58,941 nt of DNA from Pseudomonas californiensis. GTDB lineage: Bacteria; Pseudomonadota; Gammaproteobacteria; Pseudomonadales; Pseudomonadaceae. The notes under the pieces are model-generated. The model was not told the origin of the DNA. It did not search any database and saw nothing but the letters and a program-made list of their open reading frames with translations. Numbering within the stretch: position 1 is the first letter of the stretch; every line of letters starts with the position of its first letter. Below are positions 1 through 8,823 of this stretch, piece after piece. Made by a program: the position numbers and the translations under genes. The stretch spans positions 1 to 58,941 of the forward strand of contig NZ_JAGTPK010000032.1 in NCBI RefSeq assembly GCF_021147775.1, in the 5' to 3' direction.

Positions 1-44
1 TACCGCCCAAGGCCGGGAAGGCCAAGGACGGTGAAGATTTCTAA
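1..44 (+). CDS. 3' end of an unidentified upstream gene (partial)
   Basis: The reading frame entering at position 3 encodes PPKAGKAKDGEDF and stops with TAA at 42-44. A Lys/Ala/Pro-rich basic stretch followed by an acidic end is a common tail of Pseudomonas nucleic-acid-binding proteins, but 13 residues cannot identify the gene. It converges with the lipoprotein gene that follows on the minus strand. Confidence 0.45.
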   Translation, partial: PPKAGKAKDGEDF

Positions 45-141
45 AACCCGGTACCCAGTGGACCGTAAGGCTGCTCCGCTTAAGTGAACAGCATTACGCT
101 CATGAGCGGGCTTTATTAGTACATTCTGCGAGCCGGATGGC

Positions 142-411
142 TTATTTGGCAGGCGTTGCTTCTGTTGCCGGGGCTGGAGCCTGATTGGTGTTTTCAGTGG
201 CACGCTGCTGAGCTGCTTCGGCGTTCTTCTGAGCAGCTTCCTGGCTTTCCTTGGCCGCGTCATTCACTTTCTCTTGAGCCTTCTCCATCGACTCCTGGGA
301 CTGTTGTGCTGCTTTGTTGGCATCTTGCTGAGTGTTTTCGGATTTCTTGTCGCAGGCGGCGAGACCCAGAGTGGCAGTCAGCATCAAGGCATAGGCAAAA
401 GAATTACGCAT
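142..411 (-). CDS. small Ala/Gln/Glu-rich lipoprotein
   Basis: An 89-residue protein with a lipoprotein signal peptide: a hydrophobic segment ending in the lipobox LAAC with Cys20 as the predicted lipidation site. The mature part is about 70 residues of low complexity (Ala, Gln, Glu, Lys), likely a coiled coil or helix, ending in a Pro/Ala-rich tail. A Lys rather than Asp follows the second residue after Cys, so outer-membrane anchoring is not excluded. Similar small lipoproteins with helical Ala/Gln/Glu repeats are common in Pseudomonas and resemble cell-envelope spacer proteins; the function is unknown. A purine-rich Shine-Dalgarno (AAGGAG-like, read on the minus strand) lies just upstream of the ATG. 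Confidence 0.75.
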   Translation of the reverse strand: MRNSFAYALMLTATLGLAACDKKSENTQQDANKAAQQSQESMEKAQEKVNDAAKESQEAAQKNAEAAQQRATENTNQAPAPATEATPAK

Positions 412-662
412 GGGATGTTTCTCCTTATTGATTATCTACGTGGCTAAGAGCGTGCCCCGCCGGGTTAAGTTCCAAAGGCGTGTCGATAATCGACTCGACC
501 GTTTCGTAGCGTTTACGCTTTGCCGTCAAGTACCTGCGACGCTGTGTCGAGGTATTTACAGGCGCGCTTGAAAACTGCCGTTGGCTGTCTTGCTTGATGG
601 TTGGACGAGCAGCCTTTCGATGATTTTGGATCATCCGGATACGACGATTGGTTTTGTCCACC

Positions 663-690
663 CTTGAAATCCCGTGTCCAGCCCCCACCT
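663..690 (+). promoter_or_regulatory. candidate sigma-32 (RpoH) promoter of htpG
   Basis: CTTGAAA at 663-669 and CCCCACCT at 683-690, separated by 13 bp, match the heat-shock consensus (CTTGAAA, 13-15 bp, CCCCATNT) at all but one defined position. It lies about 75 bp upstream of the htpG start, as expected for a heat-shock chaperone gene. The rest of the 412-662 interval between the divergent lipoprotein gene and htpG shows no credible gene. Confidence 0.7.
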
Positions 691-766
691 TGATGACTAC
701 CCGCTGCCACACAGGTCGAGACCTGACTGTGGCGGTTTATGCCATCCAGATCGGAGTTTGATGATT

Positions 767-2674
767 ATGAGTGTGGAAACTCAAAAGGAAACCCTGGGCT
801 TCCAGACCGAGGTAAAGCAGTTGCTTCACCTCATGATCCATTCGCTGTATTCCAACAAGGAAATTTTCCTTCGCGAATTGATCTCGAACGCGTCTGACGC
901 GGTCGACAAATTGCGTTTTGAAGCGTTGTCCAGACCGGAGCTGCTGGAAGGTGGCGCCGAGCTGAAGATTCGTGTGAGCTTCGACAAGGACGCGAAGACC
1001 GTTACGCTTGAAGACAACGGCATTGGTATGAGCCGTGACGATGTGATCACCCATCTGGGTACCATCGCCAAATCCGGTACCGCAGACTTCATGAAAAATC
1101 TGTCCGGCGACCAGAAGAAAGATTCTCACCTGATCGGTCAGTTCGGTGTGGGTTTCTACTCTGCCTTTATCGTTGCCGATCAGGTTGAAGTGTTCAGCCG
1201 TCGTGCCGGCCAGCCAAGCGGCGAAGGCGTGCATTGGTCCTCCAAAGGCGAGGGCGAATTTGAAGTCGCCACGGTTGAAAAGGCCGAGCGCGGCACGCGT
1301 ATTGTTCTGCATTTGAAAAATGGTGAGGATGAGTTCGCTGACGGTTATCGCCTGCGTAACATCATCAAGAAGTACTCCGACCATATTGCCTTGCCGATCG
1401 AGCTGCCCAAAGAGCAGGCTCCAGCCGCAGAGGGCGAAGAAGCTGCTGCGCTGGAATGGGAAACCGTCAACCGCGCCAGTGCCTTGTGGACGCGTTCACG
1501 CACCGACGTGAAAGACGAGGAGTATCAGGAGTTCTACAAGCACGTCGCGCATGACTACGAGAACCCGCTGAGCTGGAGCCACAACAAGGTTGAAGGCAAG
1601 CTGGAATACACCTCGTTGTTGTACGTTCCCGCACGTGCACCGTTCGATCTGTATCAGCGTGAAGCGCCACGTGGGCTGAAGTTGTACGTGCAGCGTGTAT
1701 TCGTCATGGACCAGGCTGAGTCGTTCCTGCCGCTCTACATGCGCTTCGTCAAGGGTGTGGTCGATTCCAATGACCTGTCGTTGAACGTTTCCCGCGAAAT
1801 TCTGCAGAAAGATCCGATCATCGATTCGATGAAGTCGGCATTGACCAAACGTGTCCTGGACATGCTGGAGAAACTGGCGAAGAACGAGCCTGAGCAATAC
1901 AAGGGTTTCTGGAAGAACTTCGGTCAGGTGCTCAAGGAAGGTCCGGCAGAAGATTTCGCCAACAAGGAGAAGATTGCCGGCTTGCTGCGCTTTGCTTCGA
2001 CGTCTGATGACAGCGGTGAACAGAGCGTTTCCCTGGCCGAGTACCTGGCGCGTGCCAAAGAAGGTCAGGACAAGATCTATTACCTCACCGGCGAATCGTA
2101 CGCACAGGTCAAGAACAGCCCGCACCTTGAAGTCTTCCGCAAGAAGGGCATTGAAGTCCTGCTGCTGACCGATCGTATCGACGAGTGGCTGATGAGCTAC
2201 CTGAGCGATTTCGACAGCAAGGGCTTCGTTGATGTTGCGCGTGGTGATCTTGACCTGGGCAAGCTTGACTCCGAAGAGGACAAGAAGGCTCAGGAAGAAG
2301 TCGCCAAGGACAAAGAAGGGCTGATCGAGCGTCTCAAGACCGCCCTGGGTGAAGCTGTCAGTGAAGTGCGTGTGTCGCACCGTCTGACCGACTCACCAGC
2401 GATTCTGGCGATCGGTGAGCAGGACCTTGGCTTGCAGATGCGTCAGATTCTTGAAGCAAGCGGCCAGAAGGTTCCTGATTCCAAGCCAATCTTTGAATTC
2501 AACCCGTCCCACCCGCTGATCGGCAAGCTGGATGCGGAGCAGAGCGAAGAGCGCTTCGGTGATCTGTCGCACATTCTGTTCGATCAGGCTGCGCTGGCCG
2601 CAGGCGACAGCCTCAAGGATCCGGCCGCTTATGTGCGCCGCTTGAACAAGCTGTTGGTAGAGCTGTCGGTTTAA
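767..2674 (+). CDS. htpG: molecular chaperone HtpG (Hsp90 family)
   Basis: Cytosolic ATP-dependent chaperone of the Hsp90 family that remodels client proteins, often together with DnaK. The 635-residue product has the usual family length. The N-terminal GHKL ATPase domain shows the Hsp90 signatures YSNKEIFLRELISNASDA, the DNGIGM loop and the IGQFGVGFYSAF glycine-rich lid. A middle domain and C-terminal dimerisation domain follow; the eukaryotic MEEVD tail is absent, as expected for bacteria. The ATG at 767 (MSVETQKETLGFQ) is preferred over 761 and 674 because GGAG at 753-756 sits about 10 bases before it. It is preceded by a heat-shock type promoter and followed by a terminator, so it is probably monocistronic. 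Confidence 0.98.
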   Translation: MSVETQKETLGFQTEVKQLLHLMIHSLYSNKEIFLRELISNASDAVDKLRFEALSRPELLEGGAELKIRVSFDKDAKTVTLEDNGIGMSRDDVITHLGTIAKSGTADFMKNLSGDQKKDSHLIGQFGVGFYSAFIVADQVEVFSRRAGQPSGEGVHWSSKGEGEFEVATVEKAERGTRIVLHLKNGEDEFADGYRLRNIIKKYSDHIALPIELPKEQAPAAEGEEAAALEWETVNRASALWTRSRTDVKDEEYQEFYKHVAHDYENPLSWSHNKVEGKLEYTSLLYVPARAPFDLYQREAPRGLKLYVQRVFVMDQAESFLPLYMRFVKGVVDSNDLSLNVSREILQKDPIIDSMKSALTKRVLDMLEKLAKNEPEQYKGFWKNFGQVLKEGPAEDFANKEKIAGLLRFASTSDDSGEQSVSLAEYLARAKEGQDKIYYLTGESYAQVKNSPHLEVFRKKGIEVLLLTDRIDEWLMSYLSDFDSKGFVDVARGDLDLGKLDSEEDKKAQEEVAKDKEGLIERLKTALGEAVSEVRVSHRLTDSPAILAIGEQDLGLQMRQILEASGQKVPDSKPIFEFNPSHPLIGKLDAEQSEERFGDLSHILFDQAALAAGDSLKDPAAYVRRLNKLLVELSV

Positions 2675-2690
2675 TGACCGACTGACAAGC

Positions 2691-2713
2691 AACCCGCTTC
2701 GGCGGGTTTTTTG
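2691..2713 (+). terminator. rho-independent terminator of htpG
   Basis: Stem AACCCGC / GCGGGTT with a UUCG tetraloop, followed by a run of T, 17 bases after the htpG stop codon. Confidence 0.9.
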
Positions 2714-2768
2714 TTTGGCCATTCACTCACTTTCATATCTCTCTTTGTGAAGAAATCAGGAGTCAGCG

Positions 2769-3497
2769 ATGAGCAGCAAAATGACAGTCCGTTCCGTGGT
2801 TTACCAGATTGATGGTCAACCTTATGAAAGTCGACTTGTGTATGACGCAGGCGCTTCCTCAGCGCGTCCCGGTCTGCTGATGGCACCCAACTGGATGGGC
2901 GTCAGTGAGGGTGCCGAGACGATTGCCAAGGCAGTAGCCGAACAGGGGTATGTGGTGTTGCTGGCCGACCTGTACGGGCAAAACACTCGTCCTTCCAACA
3001 ATGACGAAGCTGGCGCCGCGATGACGCCTCTCAAGGAAGACCGTGCGTTGCTTCGCAAGCGCATGCAGGCGGGTCTTGATCAATTATTGAGTCAGGCAGG
3101 GGTTTCGCTGGATTCAAAAAAGATTGCCACGTTCGGTTTCTGCTTCGGCGGTTGCTGTTCACTGGAGCTTGCGCGTACCGGTGCTGAACTCCAGGCGGCA
3201 ATCTCTTTCCATGGCACGCTCGATACGCCAAACCCTGCCGACGCCAGCAATATCAAAGGCTCGGTATTGGTGTTGCACGGTGCTTCTGACCCTTTGGTGC
3301 CCAAAGAGCAGTTGCCAGCGTTTGAAGACGAAATGAATGCAGCAGGGGTGGATTGGCAGCTGCACAGCTACGGCGGTGCGTACCATTCATTTACCGATCC
3401 CCACGCGAATGTGCCGGGCATGATGATGTACGACGCGAAAGTGGCTGGTCGCGCGTTCAAATCGATGCACGATTTGCTGGGCGAAGTGTTCAAATAA
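2769..3497 (+). CDS. dienelactone hydrolase family protein
   Basis: A 242-residue alpha/beta hydrolase of the DLH family, the expected length for the family. The nucleophile elbow GFCFGG places catalytic Cys at residue 125; an Asp in HGASDPLVP and a His in GAYHSFTDP complete the triad typical of dienelactone hydrolases. No signal peptide, so cytosolic. The true substrate is unknown: many members outside chloroaromatic operons act on other esters or lactones, and no catabolic genes lie nearby. The ATG follows AGGAG at 2758-2762. This corresponds to the gene after htpG in P. aeruginosa. Confidence 0.85.
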   Translation: MSSKMTVRSVVYQIDGQPYESRLVYDAGASSARPGLLMAPNWMGVSEGAETIAKAVAEQGYVVLLADLYGQNTRPSNNDEAGAAMTPLKEDRALLRKRMQAGLDQLLSQAGVSLDSKKIATFGFCFGGCCSLELARTGAELQAAISFHGTLDTPNPADASNIKGSVLVLHGASDPLVPKEQLPAFEDEMNAAGVDWQLHSYGGAYHSFTDPHANVPGMMMYDAKVAGRAFKSMHDLLGEVFK

Positions 3498-3522
3498 ACT
3501 TTATGTCCGATTTTTGCTCATA

Positions 3523-3550
3523 AAAAAAGCGCCTCTGGAGGCGCTTTTTT
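3523..3550. terminator. bidirectional terminator between DLH gene and fabB
   Basis: A hairpin with GCGCCTC / GAGGCGC arms flanked by A-run on one side and T-run on the other. It can terminate both the plus-strand hydrolase gene and the minus-strand fabAB operon. Confidence 0.88.
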
Positions 3551-3568
3551 CATGCTGCTGCAAAGGTA

Positions 3569-4789
3569 TTACTGACCTTTCCAGCTCTTCAGGACCAGCG
3601 TGGCGTTGGTGCCGCCGAAGCCGAAGCTGTTGCTCATGACCAGGTCGAGCGTTGCGTTTTCGCGAGTCTTGAGCAGGATCGGCATGTCGGCGACAACCGG
3701 GTCGAGTTCATCAATGTTCGCGGAGCCTGCGATGAAGTTGTTTTCCATCATCAATAGGCAGTAGATCGCTTCGTGAACGCCTGCTGCGCCCAGCGAGTGA
3801 CCGGACAGGCTCTTGGTCGAACTGATCGCAGGGGCCTTGTCGCCGAACACTGCGCGTACACCTTCCATCTCCTTGGCGTCGCCGACCGGGGTCGAGGTGC
3901 CGTGGGTGTTGATGTAGTCGATATCGCCGTCAACGGTAGCCAGCGCCATCTGCATGCAGCGGATGGCACCTTCGCCGCTCGGTGCGACCATGTCGTAGCC
4001 ATCGGACGTTGCGCCGTAGCCCACAATTTCAGCGTAGATCTTCGCACCGCGTGCCAGAGCGTGTTCCAGCTCCTCAACCACAACCATGCCGCCGCCGCCC
4101 GCAATGACGAAGCCGTCGCGTTTGGCGTCGTATGCGCGGGAAGCTTTCTCCGGCGTCTCGTTATATTGAGTGGACAATGCGCCCATGGCGTCGAACAGGA
4201 ACGACTGGCTCCAGTGTTCTTCTTCACCACCGCCTGCAAAAACGATGTCCTGCTTGCCCAGCTGGATCTGCTCGACAGCGTTGCCGATGCAGTGGGCGCT
4301 GGTGGCGCAGGCGGAAGAGATGGAGTAGTTCACGCCCTTGATCTTGAACGGCGTGGCCAGACAGGCGGAAACGGTGCTGCCCATGGTCCGCGTGACGCGG
4401 TAAGGGCCAACGCGCTTGACGCCTTTCTCACGCAGGATGTCCAGCGCTTCCATCTGGTTCAGTGTCGATGCGCCGCCGCTGCCGGCGATCAGGCCGGTGC
4501 GCACGTTGGACACTTGCTCGTCGGTCAGGCCGGAGTCAGCGATGGCGTCTTTCATGGCCAGGTAGGCATAGGCTGCCGCATGGCCGACGAAGCGGAAGAT
4601 CTTGCGATCGATCAGTTCTTCAAGGTTGAGGTCGATGGAGCCGGCAACCTGGCTACGCAGACCCATTTCGGCATATTCCGGCTGGAATTTGATGCCAGGG
4701 CGGTTGGCACGCAGGTTAGCGGTGACGGTGTCTTTGTCATTGCCCAAGCAGGAAACAATACCCAGACCAGTGATAACGACGCGGCGCAT
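3569..4789 (-). CDS. fabB: 3-oxoacyl-[ACP] synthase I (FabB)
   Basis: Condensing enzyme of type II fatty acid synthesis that elongates unsaturated acyl-ACPs made by FabA. The product is 406 residues, the family length, with the Cys active site in SSACATSAHCIGN and the two catalytic histidines in NTHGTSTPVGD and KSLSGHSLGAAG. The start at 4789 (MRRVVITGLG) was chosen because AAGGG lies just upstream and the homologous region starts there; longer in-frame starts would extend into fabA. It is 10 bp downstream of fabA on the same strand, forming the classic fabAB operon. Confidence 0.97.
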   Translation of the reverse strand: MRRVVITGLGIVSCLGNDKDTVTANLRANRPGIKFQPEYAEMGLRSQVAGSIDLNLEELIDRKIFRFVGHAAAYAYLAMKDAIADSGLTDEQVSNVRTGLIAGSGGASTLNQMEALDILREKGVKRVGPYRVTRTMGSTVSACLATPFKIKGVNYSISSACATSAHCIGNAVEQIQLGKQDIVFAGGGEEEHWSQSFLFDAMGALSTQYNETPEKASRAYDAKRDGFVIAGGGGMVVVEELEHALARGAKIYAEIVGYGATSDGYDMVAPSGEGAIRCMQMALATVDGDIDYINTHGTSTPVGDAKEMEGVRAVFGDKAPAISSTKSLSGHSLGAAGVHEAIYCLLMMENNFIAGSANIDELDPVVADMPILLKTRENATLDLVMSNSFGFGGTNATLVLKSWKGQ

Positions 4790-4799
4790 GCGATTACCC

Positions 4800-5315
4800 T
4801 TAGAAGTTGTCAGTAGAGGTGAAAACGCCGACCCGAAGGCCTTCGGCGGTATAGATCTCGCGGCCGTCGACAGTGACCGAACCATCGGCGATGGCCAGGT
4901 TCAGCTTGCCCTTGAGGACGCGTTTGATCTGAATGTTATAGGTGACTTTCTTGGCAGTTGGCAGAACCTGACCAAAAAACTTCACTTCGCCCGAGCCCAA
5001 GGCACGACCGCGGCCTGGCAGACCCTGCCAGCCCAGGAAAAAACCGACCAGCTGCCACATGGCGTCAAGGCCGAGGCAGCCTGGCATTACCGGGTCGCCC
5101 TCGAAGTGACAGGCGAAGAACCACAGCTCTGGATTGATATCCAGCTCAGCGACCAATTCACCTTTGCCGTATTTGCCACCCTCTTCGCTGATGTGGGTGA
5201 TCCGATCAACCATCAGCATGTTGGGGGCGGGCAGTTGCGCATTACCTGGGCCGAACAGCTCGCCACGACTGCAGCGCAGAAGGTCTTCCCGGGTAAAGGC
5301 GTGTTGTTTGGTCAT
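4800..5315 (-). CDS. fabA: 3-hydroxydecanoyl-ACP dehydratase/isomerase (FabA)
   Basis: Dehydrates 3-hydroxydecanoyl-ACP and isomerises trans-2- to cis-3-decenoyl-ACP, the entry point of anaerobic unsaturated fatty acid synthesis. The 171-residue hotdog protein carries catalytic His70 in FFACHFEGDPVMPG and Asp84 in GCLGLDAMWQ, exactly as in E. coli FabA. First gene of the fabAB operon. A GAGGAGC Shine-Dalgarno (minus strand) precedes the ATG. A palindromic operator candidate lies about 150 bp upstream. Confidence 0.98.
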   Translation of the reverse strand: MTKQHAFTREDLLRCSRGELFGPGNAQLPAPNMLMVDRITHISEEGGKYGKGELVAELDINPELWFFACHFEGDPVMPGCLGLDAMWQLVGFFLGWQGLPGRGRALGSGEVKFFGQVLPTAKKVTYNIQIKRVLKGKLNLAIADGSVTVDGREIYTAEGLRVGVFTSTDNF

Positions 5316-5458
5316 GCGAGCTCCTCAATAATCTTGTGCGGCAGGTTGGGGCGCGATGGCCCAAACGCCATTCCTGGCGCAATCATTCGCCAGGACCTTG
5401 TCCGGCAGCCTACTCATAGACTGTTGCGTTGTAATGAAAGTCACAGCACAGGAGAAAA

Positions 5459-5480
5459 TCAATGTACACCTGTGCACTGA
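5459..5480. promoter_or_regulatory. imperfect palindrome upstream of fabA, candidate operator
   Basis: Two 11-bp arms, TCAATGTACAC and CTGTGCACTGA, match as inverted repeats at 8 of 11 positions. In P. aeruginosa TetR-family regulators such as DesT control fabAB through palindromes in this region; assignment of the protein here is inference. The 5316-5535 interval otherwise holds no gene. Confidence 0.4.
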
Positions 5481-5535
5481 ATTTTGTCATTCGACCGTCG
5501 TTTCGGGTCGATCAGGCCACCAAGACTGCCGTAAT

Positions 5536-7455
5536 TTAACATTTATCGCCAGTCACGGATGTCCGAAAGAGTAGCCAGCGGTGCAAAACCTGCTGTAAAT
5601 CAGCGTGTTTGAATGGTTTTGCGAGGTAATCGTCCATGCCCGCCTGTAAACAGGCGTCACGATCACCCTGCAGCGCGTTGGCCGTCAGCGCGATGATCGG
5701 CACTCGATCCCGCCCTGCAAGTTGCCGAATACGACGAGTGGCCTCATAGCCATCCATGATCGGTAGTCTGCAGTCCATCAGGATCAAGGCATATTGCCCG
5801 GCTTCTACCATCACTACAGCCTGCGCGCCGTCGACGGCCACATCCACCGTGCAACCCATATTGTGCAGCATGGCTTTGACGACTGTACGGTTGACCGGGT
5901 TGTCCTCCACCAGCAGCACATTGCGTTCCTCGCCTGGCGGGCCGAAGTCGAGGGGCTGCTGGATGCCCACCGGCGGATTGCTGGAGATCGGGAGTGCAAT
6001 CTGCAACGTGAATATTGAGCCCGAGTCTTCTTCGCTCTGCGCCAATAGTGTTCCTCCCATGCGTTCGGCCAGTGTGCGCGCAATCGGCAGGCCCAGCCCG
6101 GTTCCGCCGTAGCGCCGGGAAATCGAGCTGTCGGCTTGTTTGAAAGCATCGAACATCGATTCAAGGCGATCCGCGTGTATGCCTATGCCGCTATCCTGCA
6201 CCGTGCAGGTAAACCGCAACTGTTCACTGTCCAGCGTGTCCCAGCTCGCCCTGACAGTTACTTCGCCCTGCTCGGTGAATTTCAGCGCGTTGCCGATCAG
6301 ATTCACCAGGATCTGGCGGATTCGGGTAGGGTCGCCCTTGACCGTCATGGTCTCAAGGCCGGGCTGAATGTGCAGCGCAAGGAGCAGGTTACGTTGCTGG
6401 GCACTGTGATTGAACGCATGGGTAGACGCACTGACCAGCTCTGCGAGGTTGAATGTAATGCCTTCCAGTTGCAGGGCGTCCCGTTCGATGCGCGAAAAAT
6501 CCAGAATATCGTTGATGACCCGTAGCAGATGCTCTGTGGATTCGGTCGCCAGCGCCGCATACTCGCTCTGCTCATCGGTCATGCGCGTAGTTTCGAGGAG
6601 CTGCAACATGCCCAATACACCGTTCATCGGGGTGCGCAGTTCATGGCTCATCATGGCCAGAAAATCGGATTTGGCGCGGTTTGCCTTCTCGGCCTCTTCA
6701 CGGGTCTGTATGAGCTGGTCCATCGAGCGTTGCTGTTCGAGGCTTGCCTGCTCAAGGTTCTGTGCCAGGTTATTGATATGCCGCGCCAGCGCGCCAAGCT
6801 CAGCATCGTCGCTGACCGGTAGCGGGGTTGCGTAATCGCCTTTCTGGATGGCCTTGAGGGCTTCGCCCATGGCGCTGATCGGCCGGGACAGGCTCAGCGC
6901 CAGGCGTCGGGCCAATAAGAAGGTAAACAGTAATGCACACAGCGCAAGTACTCCTGCCTTGAGCAGGATTTCCTGCTGGCGCTTGCTGAACGCTTCGCTC
7001 GACATACCGACCCGTACGCGCCCCAGGTATTGCTGCGAAGCGGCATCTACTTGCCTGTCGATTGAGAGTTCATTGGGAAGGGCAAGATGCTGTGCGTGGA
7101 TGGGTGCCTGGAACGTTTCCATCTTGCGGGTCTGGCGATCATTGCCCTGAGGTTCGTCAATATAGAGAAGCACGGTATTGCTACTGTCCTGGATCTCGAC
7201 ATAACGCACATTGGGCATTGACAGGGTGGCACGCATCAGACTTTTCAGGCCATCTGTATCACCCACCAGCAGGCTTGGCTCGGTAGCCGGTGCAAGCTGG
7301 TTGGCAATCAGTTGCCCCGTGTGATTGAGCTCCTGACGCAGATCCTGAATGCGCACGAACGTGAAAAAAGCGATCAGCAAAACTGTCAGCAACAGGGCAG
7401 GTCCCAGGCTGATCATTTGGGTTCGGGTATTGATATCCCAGTGACGAAATTTCAT
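5536..7455 (-). CDS. hybrid sensor histidine kinase (PA1611-like)
   Basis: A 639-residue inner-membrane hybrid kinase. In order: an N-terminal membrane segment (about residues 15-35), a periplasmic sensor region to about 175, a second membrane segment (LALCALLFTFLLA), HAMP, HisKA with the phosphorylatable His in MMSHELRTPMNG near residue 270, HATPase with N and G boxes (LVNLIGNALKF, GTGLGLPIA), and a C-terminal receiver with phospho-acceptor Asp in LILMDCRLPIMDG near residue 560. No Hpt domain is seen, so phosphate is probably passed to a separate Hpt protein. Size, domain order and position between fabA and gpsA match P. aeruginosa PA1611, a kinase reported to bind RetS and act on the Gac/Rsm pathway. 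Transfer of that role here is inference. Confidence 0.85.
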   Translation of the reverse strand: MKFRHWDINTRTQMISLGPALLLTVLLIAFFTFVRIQDLRQELNHTGQLIANQLAPATEPSLLVGDTDGLKSLMRATLSMPNVRYVEIQDSSNTVLLYIDEPQGNDRQTRKMETFQAPIHAQHLALPNELSIDRQVDAASQQYLGRVRVGMSSEAFSKRQQEILLKAGVLALCALLFTFLLARRLALSLSRPISAMGEALKAIQKGDYATPLPVSDDAELGALARHINNLAQNLEQASLEQQRSMDQLIQTREEAEKANRAKSDFLAMMSHELRTPMNGVLGMLQLLETTRMTDEQSEYAALATESTEHLLRVINDILDFSRIERDALQLEGITFNLAELVSASTHAFNHSAQQRNLLLALHIQPGLETMTVKGDPTRIRQILVNLIGNALKFTEQGEVTVRASWDTLDSEQLRFTCTVQDSGIGIHADRLESMFDAFKQADSSISRRYGGTGLGLPIARTLAERMGGTLLAQSEEDSGSIFTLQIALPISSNPPVGIQQPLDFGPPGEERNVLLVEDNPVNRTVVKAMLHNMGCTVDVAVDGAQAVVMVEAGQYALILMDCRLPIMDGYEATRRIRQLAGRDRVPIIALTANALQGDRDACLQAGMDDYLAKPFKHADLQQVLHRWLLFRTSVTGDKC

Positions 7456-7727
7456 CAGTGGCCCCGAGGGGCAGGGTCATGGCCCTGAAATTCGATTGTT
7501 GCGTCCATGCCTGTGTGCTCGAAAGTCCGGTTTTACGCCAGGTGTCGTTGCGTATCGCGAACCAGGTGATCAGTTCGGCAACCCGTGCCACGTGCCTGCA
7601 TGTTAACCGAGTTGAACAGGGTTTCCAGACAAGTTATTTCCTTTCGGCAGGTTGCGCTGTAGCCGTTATGCACGATGATGTGGTGTTGCCGACAGTGTTT
7701 GACTCTGGCTGATACTGCCGCGCCCCG

Positions 7728-7733
7728 TATAAT
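7728..7733 (+). promoter_or_regulatory. candidate -10 element of gpsA promoter
   Basis: A perfect TATAAT 40 bp before the gpsA start. The best TTGACT upstream (7699-7704) is 23 bp away, too far for a standard -35, so the promoter may depend on another element. The rest of 7456-7772 between the divergent kinase gene and gpsA shows no convincing gene. Confidence 0.5.
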
Positions 7734-7772
7734 GCGGCCATTGCCAGTCAATGGCCCCGGATGGATTGATTT

Positions 7773-8798
7773 ATGACCACGCAGCAACCTGTAGCGGTTC
7801 TTGGCGGCGGCAGCTTCGGTACTGCCATTGCAAACCTTCTGGCCGAAAATGGTCATCGGGTTCGCCAGTGGATGCGTGATCCGGAGCAGGCTGAGGCCAT
7901 TCGCGTCAATCGTGAAAACCCGCGTTATCTCAAGGGCATCAAGGTCAGGCCCGAAGTCGAACCGGTGACCGATCTGGCCACGACACTTGAAGCCAGCGAG
8001 CTGATCTTCGTCGCGCTGCCTTCCAGCGCCTTGCGTGCAGTGCTGGCGCCTCATGTCGAGTGCTTGAATGGCAAGATGCTGGTCAGCCTCACCAAGGGCA
8101 TCGAAGCGCAGAGCTTCAAGCTGATGAGCCAGATCCTCGAAGAAATCGTGCCCCAGGCGCGTATTGGCGTGCTGTCGGGCCCTAATCTTGCGCGCGAAAT
8201 CGCCGAGCACGCCCTGACAGCAACGGTGGTAGCCAGCGAAGACGAGGCCTTGTGTCAACGCGTTCAGTCCGCTTTGCACGGGCGTACGTTTCGCGTCTAC
8301 GCCAGCACCGACCGGTTTGGTGTCGAGCTGGGGGGGGCCTTGAAAAACGTTTACGCGATTATCGCCGGCATGGCCGTTGCGCTGGAAATGGGCGAAAACA
8401 CCAAAAGCATGCTGATTACCCGAGCGCTGGCCGAAATGACACGCTTTGCGGTGAGTCAAGGGGCCAACCCGATGACCTTCCTGGGGCTGGCTGGCGTCGG
8501 TGACCTTATCGTCACCTGCTCATCGCCCAAGAGCCGCAACTATCAGGTGGGCTTTGCGTTGGGGCAGGGGTTGAGCCTGGATGAGGCCGTGACTCGTCTG
8601 GGGGAAGTCGCCGAGGGCGTCAATACGCTTAAGGTGCTCAAGGTCAAGGCTCAGGAAGTTCAGGTCTACATGCCGTTGGTCGCAGGCCTGCATGCAATTC
8701 TTTTCGAAGGTCGTACGCTCGCCCAGGTCATCGAAGCACTGATGCGTGCCGAGCCAAAGACAGATGTCGACTTCATTTCAATCACTGGCTTCAATTGA
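7773..8798 (+). CDS. gpsA: glycerol-3-phosphate dehydrogenase [NAD(P)+]
   Basis: Reduces dihydroxyacetone phosphate to sn-glycerol 3-phosphate for phospholipid synthesis in the cytosol. The 341-residue product starts with the Rossmann dinucleotide-binding motif LGGGSFGTAIA and has the GpsA active-site segments VSLTKGIE, LSGPNLAREIA and GGALKNVYAIIAGM with the catalytic Lys. The length is normal for the family. It is followed by two genes with short spacing or overlap (DUF4389 protein and sixA), probably one operon. Confidence 0.97.
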   Translation: MTTQQPVAVLGGGSFGTAIANLLAENGHRVRQWMRDPEQAEAIRVNRENPRYLKGIKVRPEVEPVTDLATTLEASELIFVALPSSALRAVLAPHVECLNGKMLVSLTKGIEAQSFKLMSQILEEIVPQARIGVLSGPNLAREIAEHALTATVVASEDEALCQRVQSALHGRTFRVYASTDRFGVELGGALKNVYAIIAGMAVALEMGENTKSMLITRALAEMTRFAVSQGANPMTFLGLAGVGDLIVTCSSPKSRNYQVGFALGQGLSLDEAVTRLGEVAEGVNTLKVLKVKAQEVQVYMPLVAGLHAILFEGRTLAQVIEALMRAEPKTDVDFISITGFN

Positions 8799-8823
8799 AT
8801 TCAACCCCCTCAGGGAGAAGGTC

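Noticed and set aside
3773..4816. 347-codon plus-strand open frame opposite fabB
   Set aside because: fabB is certain on the minus strand; the opposite translation has no known features.
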